A stretch of DNA of 64,000 nt. Source: Alphaproteobacteria bacterium. Its GTDB lineage: Bacteria; Pseudomonadota; Alphaproteobacteria; Micropepsales; Micropepsaceae. The notes under the pieces were generated by a model. It saw only the letters and a list, made by a program, of their open reading frames with translations. It was not told the DNA's origin and made no database searches. The stretch is taken from assembly GCA_025924715.1 (NCBI GenBank), contig JAICHV010000008.1:34115-98114 (forward strand). The letters are read 5' to 3'. The translations under genes were made by a program, and so were the position numbers. Positions 8,040-17,124 of the stretch are shown piece after piece. Within the stretch, counting starts at the first letter, position 1, and each line of letters begins with the position of its first letter.

Positions 8040-8852
8040 TCATCTTCCTTCTCCCGCCAGCCAGGTCACGCCGGCGCGCGCGTCCAGCAGCGGCGCGATT
8101 TTCGCCAGCGCCTGGCGCATTTCGCCGTCGAAGCCGAAGGGGGGATTGAGCACCAAGAGGCCCGCCCCCGCCAATTTGCCTTCAGCGGCGGCGATGGTGA
8201 TATCGATCCGCAGCGCCTTGCTGACGCCCATCGCCAGCACCTCGCCGCAGAAACGCTGCGCCTGGCTTGCCGATTTCACGGGGAACCAGACCAGATAAAT
8301 TCCCAAAGCAAAACGGCGCAGCGCCCCGCGCAACAGCTCGCCCAGGCTTTCGAATTCATCTCCCATCTCGAAAGGCGGATCGATCACCACAAGCCCGCGC
8401 CGCTCGGGCGGCGGCAGCAGGCCCGGCAGCCGCGCGTAGCCATCTCCCTCTAGCGCCTTGGCTTTGCGCCAGGGCGCCAGCGCCTGTTTCAAAGCACCGA
8501 ATTCCTCGGGATGTTTTTCGATTGCCACCAGCCGGTCTTGGGGCCGCAACAGTTTGGCGGCGATGACCGGCGAGCCGGGATATTGGTGCCCCTCGCCCGC
8601 GATCTCAAGATAACGTCCCGGCGCGCTGTCGCCGGCAAGCTGGCGCAATCTTTCGATCCCACCGCGCGCCTCGGCGGTCTTGCGCGCTTCCTCGCCCCCA
8701 AGATCATAGAGCCCGCGCCCGGCATGGGTGTCGATCACCGCGAAGGGGCTTTCTTTCTTGCGCAGGTGCAAAAGAATCGCCACCAGCGCCAAATGCTTGA
8801 CCACATCGGCGAAATTTCCCGCGTGATAGGCGTGGCGGTAATTCAAGCGCAA
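8040..8852 (-). CDS. rlmJ: 23S rRNA (adenine-2030-N6)-methyltransferase RlmJ
   Basis: 270 residues with the RlmJ N-terminal signature NYRHAYHAGNFADVVKHL, the SAM-binding IDTHAGRGLYDL and the catalytic motif VVIDPPFE (DPPF near residue 157-160). RlmJ methylates N6 of A2030 in 23S rRNA and needs only SAM and naked rRNA. The length is close to the family norm of about 280. It diverges from the PadR gene, sharing the 100-bp intergenic region. Confidence 0.92.
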   Translation of the reverse strand: MRLNYRHAYHAGNFADVVKHLALVAILLHLRKKESPFAVIDTHAGRGLYDLGGEEARKTAEARGGIERLRQLAGDSAPGRYLEIAGEGHQYPGSPVIAAKLLRPQDRLVAIEKHPEEFGALKQALAPWRKAKALEGDGYARLPGLLPPPERRGLVVIDPPFEMGDEFESLGELLRGALRRFALGIYLVWFPVKSASQAQRFCGEVLAMGVSKALRIDITIAAAEGKLAGAGLLVLNPPFGFDGEMRQALAKIAPLLDARAGVTWLAGEGR

Positions 8853-8901
8853 GCTCCTTTGCCTTGCAGATATCGCAAAACCCGCCGCCGCAACAAGTGC
8901 A

Positions 8902-8929
8902 TTGCATACATTGCAGAGCTATGTATAAT
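8902..8929 (+). promoter_or_regulatory. Promoter with overlapping PadR-type operator
   Basis: TTGCAT (8902-8907), 16 bp, TATAAT (8924-8929) form a good sigma-70 promoter ahead of the PadR gene. An inverted repeat ATACAT-N9-ATGTAT (8906-8911 and 8921-8926) covers the spacer and the -10 box. PadR-family repressors typically bind inverted ATGT/ACAT-type repeats, so autorepression is the likely mode. The reverse direction faces rlmJ. Confidence 0.65.
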
Positions 8930-8956
8930 GCTTCTATGTAGCCGGCCGGAGCCGAA

Positions 8957-9328
8957 ATGATGGACGTGATGGAATTCAGCAAGGATCTGATCGCGGCCTC
9001 CTCGACGCCGATCGTGCTGGCGATCCTGGCGGAAGGCGACAGCTATGGTTATGCCATCCTGGAGCGCGTCCGGGCCCTCTCCGGCGGGCGCATGGAATGG
9101 ACCGACGGCATGCTGTATCCGGTCCTGCACCGGCTCGAACGATTGGGGTTCGTCAAGGCCCGGTGGGAAGGCGCCGATGGCGGCCGCCGGCGCAAATATT
9201 ACCGCATCACCGCCCGCGGCCGCACCCAGCTCGCCGAAAGCCGAAAACAATGGGAAGCGGTGGACGGGGCGCTGCGCAATCTGTGGCAAGGCCTGATGTT
9301 TGCCGCGCCGCAGTTGCAGGGAGCCTAG
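8957..9328 (+). CDS. PadR family transcriptional regulator
   Basis: 123 residues with the PadR winged helix: TPIVLAILAEGDSYGYAILE, then MEWTDGMLYPVLHRLERLGF (recognition helix) and the wing GGRRRKYYRITARGRTQLAE. The C-terminal helix is short, as in PadR-s1 members. The downstream membrane protein gene starts 2 nt after its stop, so the two form an operon; PadR-permease-prefix pairs are common and the regulator usually represses its own operon. The operator at 8902-8929 fits this. Confidence 0.9.
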   Translation: MMDVMEFSKDLIAASSTPIVLAILAEGDSYGYAILERVRALSGGRMEWTDGMLYPVLHRLERLGFVKARWEGADGGRRRKYYRITARGRTQLAESRKQWEAVDGALRNLWQGLMFAAPQLQGA

Positions 9329-9330
9329 CC

Positions 9331-10692
9331 ATGACGGAAGCGGACCAGGTTCTGGAAGCGCAGATCGATCTGTGGCGCGACTTCCTGCGCGCCCGTCAAG
9401 CCATCCATGCCGGCGACATCGCCGAGATGGAGGATCACCTGCGCCAGCGGATTGCGGGACTCTGCGCGGTCGGCCTGGCCCCCGACGAGGCTTTCCTGGT
9501 CGCGGTCAAGCGCATGGGCGCCCTGGACGCAATCTCGCGCGAATTCGCCCGCGAACATTCCGAGCGGCTGTGGAAACAACTGGTCGCCGCCCCGCAAATG
9601 GGCGTCCCGTCCGCCACGGCCCGCAAGGAAACTCTCGCGGTCTTTGGCCTGGCGCTGGCCGCGGCCGTGGCGGTCAAAATTCCCGCCCTGTTCGGTCTTT
9701 CGCTGCAAACCAATGAAAGCTTTTATGCCCGCAATGCCAGTCTTTTCGTCTTGCCGCTGCTGGCGGTCTATTTCGCGGGCAAGCGGGGGCTGACGGCCCG
9801 AACCATTGCGGTGCTGGCGGCGCTCTTCGCCGCGGCCGCGGTCTTCGCCAATATCTATCCTTTCGCGCCTGTGAGTTCCACTGCGGCGCTCACCGCCGTC
9901 CATTTGCCTATGCTGCTCTGGCTTGCCGCCGGTGTCGCCTATGCGGGCAACCGCTGGCGGCAGGCCGCCGGACGGATGGACTTCATCCGCTTCACGGGGG
10001 AATTTTTCATCTATTTCGTCCTGATCGCCATGGGCGGGGTGGTGCTCTGTGCCATCGCAGCCATGATCTTCAAGGCCGCCGGCATCCGGGTCGATGAGTT
10101 CCTGAGCAATTGGCTGGTGCCTTGCGGCGCGGCCGGCGCGGTGATTATCGGCTCTTGGCTGGTGGAGGCCAAGCAAAGCGTGGTCGAGAATATGGCGCCG
10201 GTCCTGGCGCGGCTGTTCACCCCGCTTTTCGCGGCGCTGCTGATGGTGTTCCTGGCAACCTTGCTGGTGACCGGGCGCGGCCTTGCCATCGAGCGCGAAT
10301 TGCTGATCGTGTTCGACCTCTTGCTGGTGCTGGTGCTGGGGCTGCTGCTGTATGCGATGTCGGCGCGCGACCGCGACGCCCCGCCCGGCGCCTTCGACGT
10401 GATGCAGGTCTTGTTGCTGCTGGCGGCCCTGCTGGTGGACGCCGTGGCGCTGTGGGCCATTGCCGCGCGCATCGGCGAATTCGGCGTCACCCCGAACCGC
10501 ATCGCGGCGCTGGGGGAAAACGCGATCCTGCTGGTCAACTTGGCCTGGTCGGCGGTGCTCTATATCCGCTTCCTGCGCCGGCGCGGCGGCTTCGAGGCGC
10601 TGGAGCGCTGGCAGACCAATTATGTGCCGGTCTATGCGGCCTGGGCGGCGACGGTGGTCATCGCCTTCCCGCCGCTGTTCAAATACATGTGA
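9331..10692 (+). CDS. Permease-prefix domain membrane protein paired with PadR
   Basis: 453 residues. The soluble N-terminus (EAQIDLWRDFLRARQAIHAGDIAEMEDHLRQRI, quoted in two parts: residues 9-28 and 29-41) is the helical permease-prefix/HAAS-type domain, followed by about ten hydrophobic helices from residue 110 to the end. ATG at 9331 is preferred over longer in-frame starts because it lies 2 nt after the PadR stop. Such proteins partner PadR regulators and may sense or extrude membrane-active compounds; the substrate cannot be told. No ATPase is present nearby. Confidence 0.75.
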   Translation: MTEADQVLEAQIDLWRDFLRARQAIHAGDIAEMEDHLRQRIAGLCAVGLAPDEAFLVAVKRMGALDAISREFAREHSERLWKQLVAAPQMGVPSATARKETLAVFGLALAAAVAVKIPALFGLSLQTNESFYARNASLFVLPLLAVYFAGKRGLTARTIAVLAALFAAAAVFANIYPFAPVSSTAALTAVHLPMLLWLAAGVAYAGNRWRQAAGRMDFIRFTGEFFIYFVLIAMGGVVLCAIAAMIFKAAGIRVDEFLSNWLVPCGAAGAVIIGSWLVEAKQSVVENMAPVLARLFTPLFAALLMVFLATLLVTGRGLAIERELLIVFDLLLVLVLGLLLYAMSARDRDAPPGAFDVMQVLLLLAALLVDAVALWAIAARIGEFGVTPNRIAALGENAILLVNLAWSAVLYIRFLRRRGGFEALERWQTNYVPVYAAWAATVVIAFPPLFKYM

Positions 10693-10701
10693 CCGGCCCG
10701 G

Positions 10702-11859
10702 TTATCCTCTCGCCGCATAGTCCCGGTGCACGTCATGGCTTTTAATGCCGACATTGGCGGGCGGCATTTCCAGCCAGTCCTTGCGTTTGAGGGTACGCTT
10801 GGTGTCTTCGTAGCCATTGGCCCAATGCTCATGCATGGAATCGGCGGAGAATTCGAAATCCCGCGCGTTTCCTTCATGGCTTTTCTGCTGATAGATCATC
10901 TGCAGGATGGTGGCCTGGGGCAGATCGGCCAGCCGGTCGCGCATCACCCGCTGCTCCTCGGATAGATCCGCCTCCGGCACCTTGATCAGCGCCTCATAGG
11001 CGCGCCGCTTCCAACGCTGCAGCCGCGAGAACATATCGGTGACCTGGCGCGTGCGGGAGGAATACATGATATCCTTATGCCGGCCCATCACGTCTTGGAT
11101 GGTTCGCGGCAGGGCGCCGTCGGCGCTGAACAGGTCGACCTGGAACACCAGCGAATTCAAATTGTCGTCCTGGGCCAGAAGATGCTGCAGCGGTGTGTTG
11201 GAAACGATGCCGCCATCCCAGAAATATTCGCCGCCGATCTCGACCATCGGGAGCGCCGGCGGGAGCGCCGCCGACGCCATCACATGCTCCGGCCCGATTT
11301 TGTCTTGCGCATTGTCGAAGAAGACGAAATTTCCGCTTCGCACATTGACGGCGCCCACCGAAAAGCGCGCCCGGGTGGCATTGATGCGCGAAAAATCCAC
11401 CAGCTCGGTCAAAGTCTCGCGCAAGGGGCCGGTGTCGTAATAGGACGTCGCCTCGCGCGCGCCGGCGGGCAGGAACCAGGGATTGATCTTGTGCGGCGCG
11501 AAAAATCCCGGCTGACCGAAAAAGGCGGTGGTGAAGGTGCTGAAGGCGTTGCGCGCCTGGCGGTAGATGTCGCCATCGGGGGCATGGAGCCATAGCGTGC
11601 GGTCGGTGATCCGGTTCCAGAATTCGCGCAGCGCATCCAGCCGCCGGTCCTTGGCATTGCCGGCGATCAGCGCGGCATTGATGCCGCCGATCGAGACCCC
11701 CGAAATCCAATCGGGCTCCAGCCCGGCCTCATGCAAGGCCTGGTAGACGCCCGCCTGATAGGCGCCCAGCGCCCCACCACCCTGCAGCACCAGGGCGATG
11801 CGCTCGCAGCCCTTGGGGCGCCACAGCGGGGGATGGATTTGGATCGGCTTGGTATCCAT
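10702..11859 (-). CDS. Patatin-like phospholipase with DUF3734 tail
   Basis: 385 residues. The patatin core has the oxyanion loop LVLQGGGALGAYQAGV (residues 24-39), the nucleophile motif GVSIG with Ser56, and the catalytic Asp in WDGGIVSN near residue 214, giving a complete Ser-Asp dyad. The C-terminal third (from about residue 290) matches the DUF3734 extension. It is predicted to hydrolyse acyl esters of phospholipids or polyhydroxyalkanoate-linked lipids. Divergent from bdhA, which may hint at a PHB-related role, but that is inference. Confidence 0.85.
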   Translation of the reverse strand: MDTKPIQIHPPLWRPKGCERIALVLQGGGALGAYQAGVYQALHEAGLEPDWISGVSIGGINAALIAGNAKDRRLDALREFWNRITDRTLWLHAPDGDIYRQARNAFSTFTTAFFGQPGFFAPHKINPWFLPAGAREATSYYDTGPLRETLTELVDFSRINATRARFSVGAVNVRSGNFVFFDNAQDKIGPEHVMASAALPPALPMVEIGGEYFWDGGIVSNTPLQHLLAQDDNLNSLVFQVDLFSADGALPRTIQDVMGRHKDIMYSSRTRQVTDMFSRLQRWKRRAYEALIKVPEADLSEEQRVMRDRLADLPQATILQMIYQQKSHEGNARDFEFSADSMHEHWANGYEDTKRTLKRKDWLEMPPANVGIKSHDVHRDYAARG

Positions 11860-11976
11860 GGACTACAGCCTAGGACAGGCGCCTTAATTTCTGATTTCCC
11901 CGCTGCGTCCCTTTAGCCCGGAGCCGCCCAACCCGCGCCGTGCCATGCTGGCGATCAAGGAAAAGCAGGAGTTTTC

Positions 11977-12759
11977 ATGCTCAATGGCAAAACCGCCCTC
12001 GTCACCGGATCGACCAGCGGCATCGGCCTGGCCGTCGCCCGGGCCTTCGCCAAGGACGGCGCCCATGTGGTGATCAATGGCTTCGGCGAGCCCGATGCCA
12101 TCGAACGCGAACGCGCCGCTATCGAAAAGGACTTCGGCGTCAAAGCGCTCTATAGCGGCGCCGATATGAGCAAGGGCGAGGAGATCGCCGCCATGATCGC
12201 GGAGATGGGCGCCGCGATGGGCGGGATCGACATCCTGGTCAACAATGCCGGCATCCAGTTCGTCTCGCCGATCGAGGATTTCCCGGTGGAAAAATGGGAC
12301 CAGGTGATCGCCATCAATCTTTCCGCCGCCTTCCACGCCACTCGCGCCGCAGTGCCGGGAATGAAGGCGAAGAAATGGGGCCGCATCATCAACACCGCCT
12401 CGGCCCATGCCCTGGTCGCCTCGCCCTTCAAAGCCGCCTATGTCGCCGCCAAACACGGCATCGCCGGCCTGACCAAGACCGTGGCCCTGGAAGTCGCCGC
12501 GCATGGCATCACCGCCAATGCGATCTGCCCCGGCTATGTCTGGACGCCGCTGGTGGAAAAACAGATACCCGACACCATGAAGGCGCGCGGGATGACGCGT
12601 GAGCAGGTGATCAACGATATCCTGCTGGCGGTGCAACCGACCAAGAAATTCGTCACCGTCGAGGAAATCGCCGGCCTGGCGCTCTACCTCGCCTCCGACC
12701 TCGCCGCCTCGATCAACGGCGCGATCCTCAGTATCGACGGCGGCTGGACGGCTGCCTAA
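11977..12759 (+). CDS. bdhA: 3-hydroxybutyrate dehydrogenase
   Basis: 260-residue short-chain dehydrogenase. TGSTSGIG (10-17) binds NAD, NNAG lies at 89-92, and the catalytic set is Ser142, Tyr155 and Lys159 (YVAAK). The segments MGGIDILVNNAGIQFVSPIE and ICPGYVWTPLVEKQIPD are characteristic of D-3-hydroxybutyrate dehydrogenases, which convert 3-hydroxybutyrate to acetoacetate in PHB mobilisation. The stop codon overlaps the convergent molybdenum enzyme gene by four bases. Confidence 0.92.
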   Translation: MLNGKTALVTGSTSGIGLAVARAFAKDGAHVVINGFGEPDAIERERAAIEKDFGVKALYSGADMSKGEEIAAMIAEMGAAMGGIDILVNNAGIQFVSPIEDFPVEKWDQVIAINLSAAFHATRAAVPGMKAKKWGRIINTASAHALVASPFKAAYVAAKHGIAGLTKTVALEVAAHGITANAICPGYVWTPLVEKQIPDTMKARGMTREQVINDILLAVQPTKKFVTVEEIAGLALYLASDLAASINGAILSIDGGWTAA

Positions 12760-14966
12760 AGTTGAGTGAGTTGGGTCAGCTTCACGTTCTTGAACGGTAG
12801 TGAGCGCACCCGTTTGCCGCTGGCGGCGAAGATCGCGTTGGCGATGGCCGCCGCGATCGGGGCCACCGAACATTCGCCCACGCCGCCCCATTTGGGCTTG
12901 CCGGCGTCGTCCACGCCACCGCTCAGCGACAGATGCGCTTCCAGCGCCGGCGCATCGGCCAGCCGCACCATGCGGTATTTGTCGAAATTGCTTTCGACCG
13001 GCGCGCCATCCTTGATGGTGATCTCCCCATACAGCATCGCGGTCATGCCGAAAATGATTCCGCCTTCGATCTGGGCTTCGACCAGATTCGGGTTGACGAC
13101 ATGATAAGCGTCGACCGCGCCATAGACCTTGTCGACCGTGACATTGCCGCCGGCATCCACCGTCACTTCGGCGACATGGCCGGCAATGGCCCCGTGATTG
13201 TCGGCAATGGCGATGCCGCGGCCCTTTCCGGATGGCAGCTTGCTGCCCCATTTGCTCACCGTCGCCAGCTTGTCGATCACGCCCAACGTGTCGGCCCGCT
13301 TGGTCAGGGAGCGGCGGAATTCCACCGGGTCCCTGCCCGCCGCATGAGCAACCTCGTCGATGAAGCTTTCCAGATAAAACGTGTTCTGCGAGCCGCCCAC
13401 CGAACGCCAATAGGACACCGGGATATGCGTGTTCTTGTTGACGACGCCGGTGTACCAGTTGGGAATATTGTCATAGGGCACCGAAGGCCCGATGCCTTCG
13501 ACCGAGGTGCCGTCGACATCGCCGCGCAGATTACCGCTCGACTTCTGGATCGAGCCGCAAGCCGATTCGATATGCAGCGCTTCCAGCCGCCCATCGGCGC
13601 TCAGCGAGGCTTTCAGCCGCGCCGCCGATTGCGGGCGATAGCGGTCCGCGGCCATGTCCTGTTCGCGTGACCACAAAAGCTGCATCGGCTTGTCGATGCC
13701 GCCCGCCTTGGCGACCAGCACTGCCTGTTTCAGCTCATCGCCGCCGGAGCGCCGGCCAAAGCCGCCCCCCAGATAGCATTGATGGAAATAGACCTGTTCC
13801 GGCTTCAGCCCCGCCAAGGTCGCGGCCATCTTGGCATTGGCCAGCGCCGCCTGCGACCCCATCCACACATCCAGCCGGTCGGCGGTCAGATGCACCGTGG
13901 CATTGCAAGGCTCCATGGTGGCGTGTGCCAGCAAGGGCGTTTCATAAACCGCTTCCACCACATGGGCGGCTTTGGCGATCGCGCCCTTGGCGTCGCCGTC
14001 ATTGCGCGCGGTGGTCATGGGCGTGTCCAGCGCGGCGCGATATTCCGCCTTGAACTGTGCGGTGTCCGTTTTCGCCGCCGCGCCGCCGTCCCAAGTGATT
14101 TTCAGCGCCTTCAGGCCTTGGTTGGCGCGCCAGAAATTGTCCGCCACCACGGCCACGGCGTCGTCCAGCTTGACGATCTTGACGATGCCGCGCTTTCCAA
14201 CCACCGCGCTGTCGTCCACCGCCACCAATTTTCCGCCCGGGACCGGGCAGGATTGGATGGCGGCATAAAGCTGACCCGCCTCGCGGGTATCGATCCCGTA
14301 TTTGGCGCTGCCGTCGGATTTGACCGCCGAATCCAGACGCGGCTGCCGCGTGCCGGCCAGCTTGAACTGCGCCGGTGTCTTGATCGCCGGTTCGGCCACC
14401 AGCGTGACCTTGGCCGCGTCTTGCGCCAAGGCGCCGTAAGTAAGCTTGCGGCCGCTGGCCGTGTGGGTGACGACGCCCTGGGCCGCGGTGCAAGCCTCGG
14501 CAGGCACATTCCATTTCGCCGCCGCCGCCGCCACCAGCCGCGCCCGCGCCGAAGCGCCGGCCTGCTGGACATATTGCCAGGTGCCGCGAATGCCGCGGCT
14601 GCCCGAGGTGGTCATATCGTGATAGACGCTGTTCTCGCGGATATTACGGTTCACCGAAGCGAACTCGACCTTCACTTTGGTCCAATCGCATTCCAGTTCT
14701 TCCGCCAGCAGCATGGGCAGGCCCGAGCCGGTGCCCTGCCCCATCTCCGCCATCGGACAGCGCAAGGTCACCGATTCATCCGGCCCGATCACCACCCAGG
14801 CATTGACCTCGCGCGGGTCGAGCCCGTCCGCGGCCCAATAGCGCGCGCCCAATTCCGGCATGGCCGCCTGCGCCTGGCCCGGGATCAAGATGCCCAGCGC
14901 CAGGCCGCCGGCGACGGTGCTGCCGGTGACGACGAAGTGACGACGAGAAATTTCCAGTTTGCCCAT
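12756..14966 (-). CDS. Molybdopterin-binding oxidoreductase large subunit (IorB / xanthine dehydrogenase family)
   Basis: 736 residues beginning with a twin-arginine signal (SRRHFVVTGSTVAGGLALG), so the folded enzyme is exported by Tat. It carries the aldehyde oxidase/xanthine dehydrogenase molybdopterin domains: CPMAEMGQGTGSGLPMLLAE, QAALANAKMAATLAGL, CYLGGGFGRRSG, and the C-terminal GGVGECSVAPIAAAIANA with the base glutamate. ATG at 14966 is chosen over a longer frame because the signal starts there and the small subunit ends 8 nt upstream. It works with the 2Fe-2S subunit as a hydroxylase of aldehydes or N-heterocycles in the periplasm. Confidence 0.88.
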   Translation of the reverse strand: MGKLEISRRHFVVTGSTVAGGLALGILIPGQAQAAMPELGARYWAADGLDPREVNAWVVIGPDESVTLRCPMAEMGQGTGSGLPMLLAEELECDWTKVKVEFASVNRNIRENSVYHDMTTSGSRGIRGTWQYVQQAGASARARLVAAAAAKWNVPAEACTAAQGVVTHTASGRKLTYGALAQDAAKVTLVAEPAIKTPAQFKLAGTRQPRLDSAVKSDGSAKYGIDTREAGQLYAAIQSCPVPGGKLVAVDDSAVVGKRGIVKIVKLDDAVAVVADNFWRANQGLKALKITWDGGAAAKTDTAQFKAEYRAALDTPMTTARNDGDAKGAIAKAAHVVEAVYETPLLAHATMEPCNATVHLTADRLDVWMGSQAALANAKMAATLAGLKPEQVYFHQCYLGGGFGRRSGGDELKQAVLVAKAGGIDKPMQLLWSREQDMAADRYRPQSAARLKASLSADGRLEALHIESACGSIQKSSGNLRGDVDGTSVEGIGPSVPYDNIPNWYTGVVNKNTHIPVSYWRSVGGSQNTFYLESFIDEVAHAAGRDPVEFRRSLTKRADTLGVIDKLATVSKWGSKLPSGKGRGIAIADNHGAIAGHVAEVTVDAGGNVTVDKVYGAVDAYHVVNPNLVEAQIEGGIIFGMTAMLYGEITIKDGAPVESNFDKYRMVRLADAPALEAHLSLSGGVDDAGKPKWGGVGECSVAPIAAAIANAIFAASGKRVRSLPFKNVKLTQLTQL

Positions 14967-14974
14967 GGCCCGCC

Positions 14975-15427
14975 TCACGCTTTCATGCCGGCGGCGCGAT
15001 GAATGGCCCGGCGAACCCGGCCATACGTCCCGCAGCGGCAAATATTGGTGATGGTGTTGATGTCGGCATCGGTCGGCTTGGGCTTTTGCGCCAAGAGCGC
15101 CACCGCCGCCATGATCTGTCCCGATTGGCAATAGCCGCATTGCGGCACGTCTTCCGCCACCCAGGCGGCCTGGACCGGATGGGGCTTGCCGCCTTCGCTG
15201 AGGCCTTCGATGGTGGTGATGGTCTTGCCTTGCGCCGCCGCGGCGGTGAAGGACCAGGACCGCACCGGCTTGCCGTCCAGCATTACCGTGCAGGCGCCGC
15301 ACTGGCCAATGCCGCAGCCATATTTGGTACCGGTCAGTCCGATCTCATTGCGCAGCGCCCAGAGCAGCGGCATCTCCGGCTCGATGTCGAGCGCATGATC
15401 CTGACCATTGACCTTGAGGGTAATCAT
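14975..15427 (-). CDS. 2Fe-2S subunit of the molybdenum hydroxylase (IorA-like)
   Basis: 150 residues. The N-terminal plant-type ferredoxin domain has [15 protein letters not shown] with Cys38, Cys43 and Cys46, but the fourth ligand expected in the VRSC motif is Trp (VRSWSF). The C-terminal four-helix domain has CGYCQSGQ and ICRCGTYGR, giving a complete second cluster site. It passes electrons from the molybdenum subunit encoded 8 nt downstream. No signal peptide, so it would be carried out by the Tat signal of its partner. Confidence 0.88.
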   Translation of the reverse strand: MITLKVNGQDHALDIEPEMPLLWALRNEIGLTGTKYGCGIGQCGACTVMLDGKPVRSWSFTAAAAQGKTITTIEGLSEGGKPHPVQAAWVAEDVPQCGYCQSGQIMAAVALLAQKPKPTDADINTITNICRCGTYGRVRRAIHRAAGMKA

Positions 15428-15481
15428 CGCGGGAGCCTCCCTGGGGCTGCGGTTTTTACCACAATCGCGCCCGGCGCGGTA

Positions 15482-16345
15482 CTACTTCGCCAGGCGTTTG
15501 CGGGCGAGTTCCAGCTCCCGGCGCCGGGCCGGCGTGGTCGGCGGATAGCGCATTTTCAAGCCATCCAGCGTATCCAGCACGATCTGCGAGACGATCAGCC
15601 GGGCATTTTCCTTGTCGTCGGCGGGGATGACATACCAGGGCGCCGCCTTGGTACTGGTGGCGCCCAGGCAGCGCTCATAGGCCTTGCGGTAATCGGTCCA
15701 GACGTCGCGCTCCTTGAGGTCCGCGGGATCGAATTTCCAATTCTTGTCGGGATCGTCGATGCGGGCGAGAAAGCGCTGGCGCTGCTCCTCTTTGGACAGA
15801 TGCAGGAAGAATTTCACAATCCTGGTGCCGTTGGCACTGAGATGGCGCTCCAGATGGACGATGGAGCGATAGCGCTCGTGCCAGACGCCTTTTTTGGGTT
15901 TATCCGGTATCCCTTCGCCCTCCAGAATTTCCGGATGCACACGGGCGATCAGCACTTCCTCGTAATAGGAGCGGTTGAAGATTCCAATCTTGCCCCGCGC
16001 CGGCAGGTCGCGGGTGGTGCGCCAGAGGAAATCATGCTGCAATTCGGCGGCACTGGGATGTTTATAGCTGAACACCTGGCAGCCCTGCGGATTGACCCCG
16101 CTCATGACATGCTTGATGACGCCGTCCTTGCCGGCTGCATCCATGGCCTGAAAGATCAGCAGCACGGCATAGCGGCCCGAGGCATAGAGCAATTGCTGGC
16201 GCTCGCTCAGCGCCGCCACATGCTCGGCCAGCATGGCGGTGTAATCGTCCTCGGAACGATAGGCCGGCTTGATCCGGGTGGGCCAGGCGCGCAAATCGCA
16301 TTTGTCGCCCGGCTTCACGCGAAACGCATTGGAGTGGATTTTCAT
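15482..16345 (-). CDS. ppk2: Polyphosphate kinase 2 family protein
   Basis: 287 residues with a P-loop at 68-75 (MDAAGKDG), the lid/Walker B-like [19 protein letters not shown] and the arginine-rich segment [23 protein letters not shown]2 enzymes phosphorylate NDP or NMP with polyphosphate. The single PPK2 domain and the length of about 290 residues match class I/III enzymes; which nucleotide is used cannot be told. The C-terminal [11 protein letters not shown] is basic. Five bases separate it from the GlcG-like gene upstream on the same strand. Confidence 0.9.
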   Translation of the reverse strand: MKIHSNAFRVKPGDKCDLRAWPTRIKPAYRSEDDYTAMLAEHVAALSERQQLLYASGRYAVLLIFQAMDAAGKDGVIKHVMSGVNPQGCQVFSYKHPSAAELQHDFLWRTTRDLPARGKIGIFNRSYYEEVLIARVHPEILEGEGIPDKPKKGVWHERYRSIVHLERHLSANGTRIVKFFLHLSKEEQRQRFLARIDDPDKNWKFDPADLKERDVWTDYRKAYERCLGATSTKAAPWYVIPADDKENARLIVSQIVLDTLDGLKMRYPPTTPARRRELELARKRLAK

Positions 16346-16350
16346 TTACG

Positions 16351-16854
16351 CTATTTCAGCTGATCGGCGACTTTGGCAATGCCGGCATTGGCGCAGACTT
16401 CGTCCTTGTCGCCGCCCACCGCGCCGGAAGAGCCGACCGCGCCGATCACTTCATCGTGATATCGGATCGGCACCCCGCCGCCGACCCCGACCACGCCCTT
16501 GATGTTGGTCATGGGCGAGCCCAGCGTCGAATTTCTCTGGGTGGCAAAATCCTGCGACGTCTTGAACCGGCTGGCCAGGGTCAGCGCCGTATAGGCCTTG
16601 GCCTTGGACAGATCGATGGTGTGCAGGCCGGTGCCCTCGTCGCGCAGAAAGGCCTTCAGTTGGCCGCCGGAATCGATCACCGAAATGGTGGTGTGGAAGC
16701 CCAGCGCCCGGCAGGCATCGATCGCCCCGCGGGCGATGGTCTCGGCCATCTCTATCGAGAGCTCATGATGGGTGACCAAGCCTGGGGCAGCGCCGGTCGG
16801 TTGGACGGCGCAGACGACGGCGCAAAACACGGCTGCGAAGCTGATAGAGCGCAT
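16351..16854 (-). CDS. Exported GlcG/HbpS family protein (DUF336)
   Basis: 167 residues with a signal peptide (MRSISFAAVFCAVVCAVQPTGAA). The mature part is a single GlcG/HbpS domain: MAETIARGAIDACRALGFHT, VIDSGGQLKAFLRDEG, KAYTALTLASRF and GVVGVGGGVPI...GAVGSSGAVGG. Homologues bind haem or small ligands (HbpS) or act as adducts in catabolic operons; the exported form suggests ligand or haem capture in the periplasm. The gene lies directly upstream of ppk2 and likely shares its transcript. Confidence 0.82.
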   Translation of the reverse strand: MRSISFAAVFCAVVCAVQPTGAAPGLVTHHELSIEMAETIARGAIDACRALGFHTTISVIDSGGQLKAFLRDEGTGLHTIDLSKAKAYTALTLASRFKTSQDFATQRNSTLGSPMTNIKGVVGVGGGVPIRYHDEVIGAVGSSGAVGGDKDEVCANAGIAKVADQLK

Positions 16855-16872
16855 GGCGCGGCCTCAGACTAT

Positions 16873-16957
16873 TGGTGCGGGCGGTCGGAATCGAACCGAC
16901 ACACCTTGCGGTACCAGATTTTGAGTCTGGCGCGTCTACCAGTTCCACCACGCCCGC
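16873..16957 (-). tRNA. tRNA-Leu (anticodon CAA)
   Basis: 85-nt class II tRNA with acceptor GCGGGCG/CGCCCGC, discriminator A, encoded CCA, anticodon loop CTCAAAA, variable arm and T-arm GTCGGTTCGATTCCGAC. Reads UUG. Confidence 0.95.
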
Positions 16958-17124
16958 ACAGGCAAGGGCGCCGAATATAGCGAGGGAAAATCGAGGGTCA
17001 ATGACCGACATTGTCGGGACAAAATAGATGTTTTTCGACCGATCCCATCGCCGCGACGATAGGCTTTGACCGGCCGGAACCGGGGTGGTTAGCTGGCCGT
17101 CAATAAAGGGATGGGGAGGCCCCG

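Noticed and set aside
9097..9330. Upstream extension of the PadR-linked membrane protein
   Set aside because: It would overlap the whole end of padR; the ATG at 9331, 2 nt after the padR stop, is the normal operon start.
14967..15302. Upstream extension of the molybdenum subunit
   Set aside because: It runs through the 2Fe-2S subunit in another frame; the Tat signal starts at 14966.
13779..16363. Two long plus-strand frames (407 and 454 codons)
   Set aside because: Both are antisense to the molybdenum enzyme and PPK2 genes, whose motifs are clear; composition is His/Arg/Gly-rich as in shadow frames.
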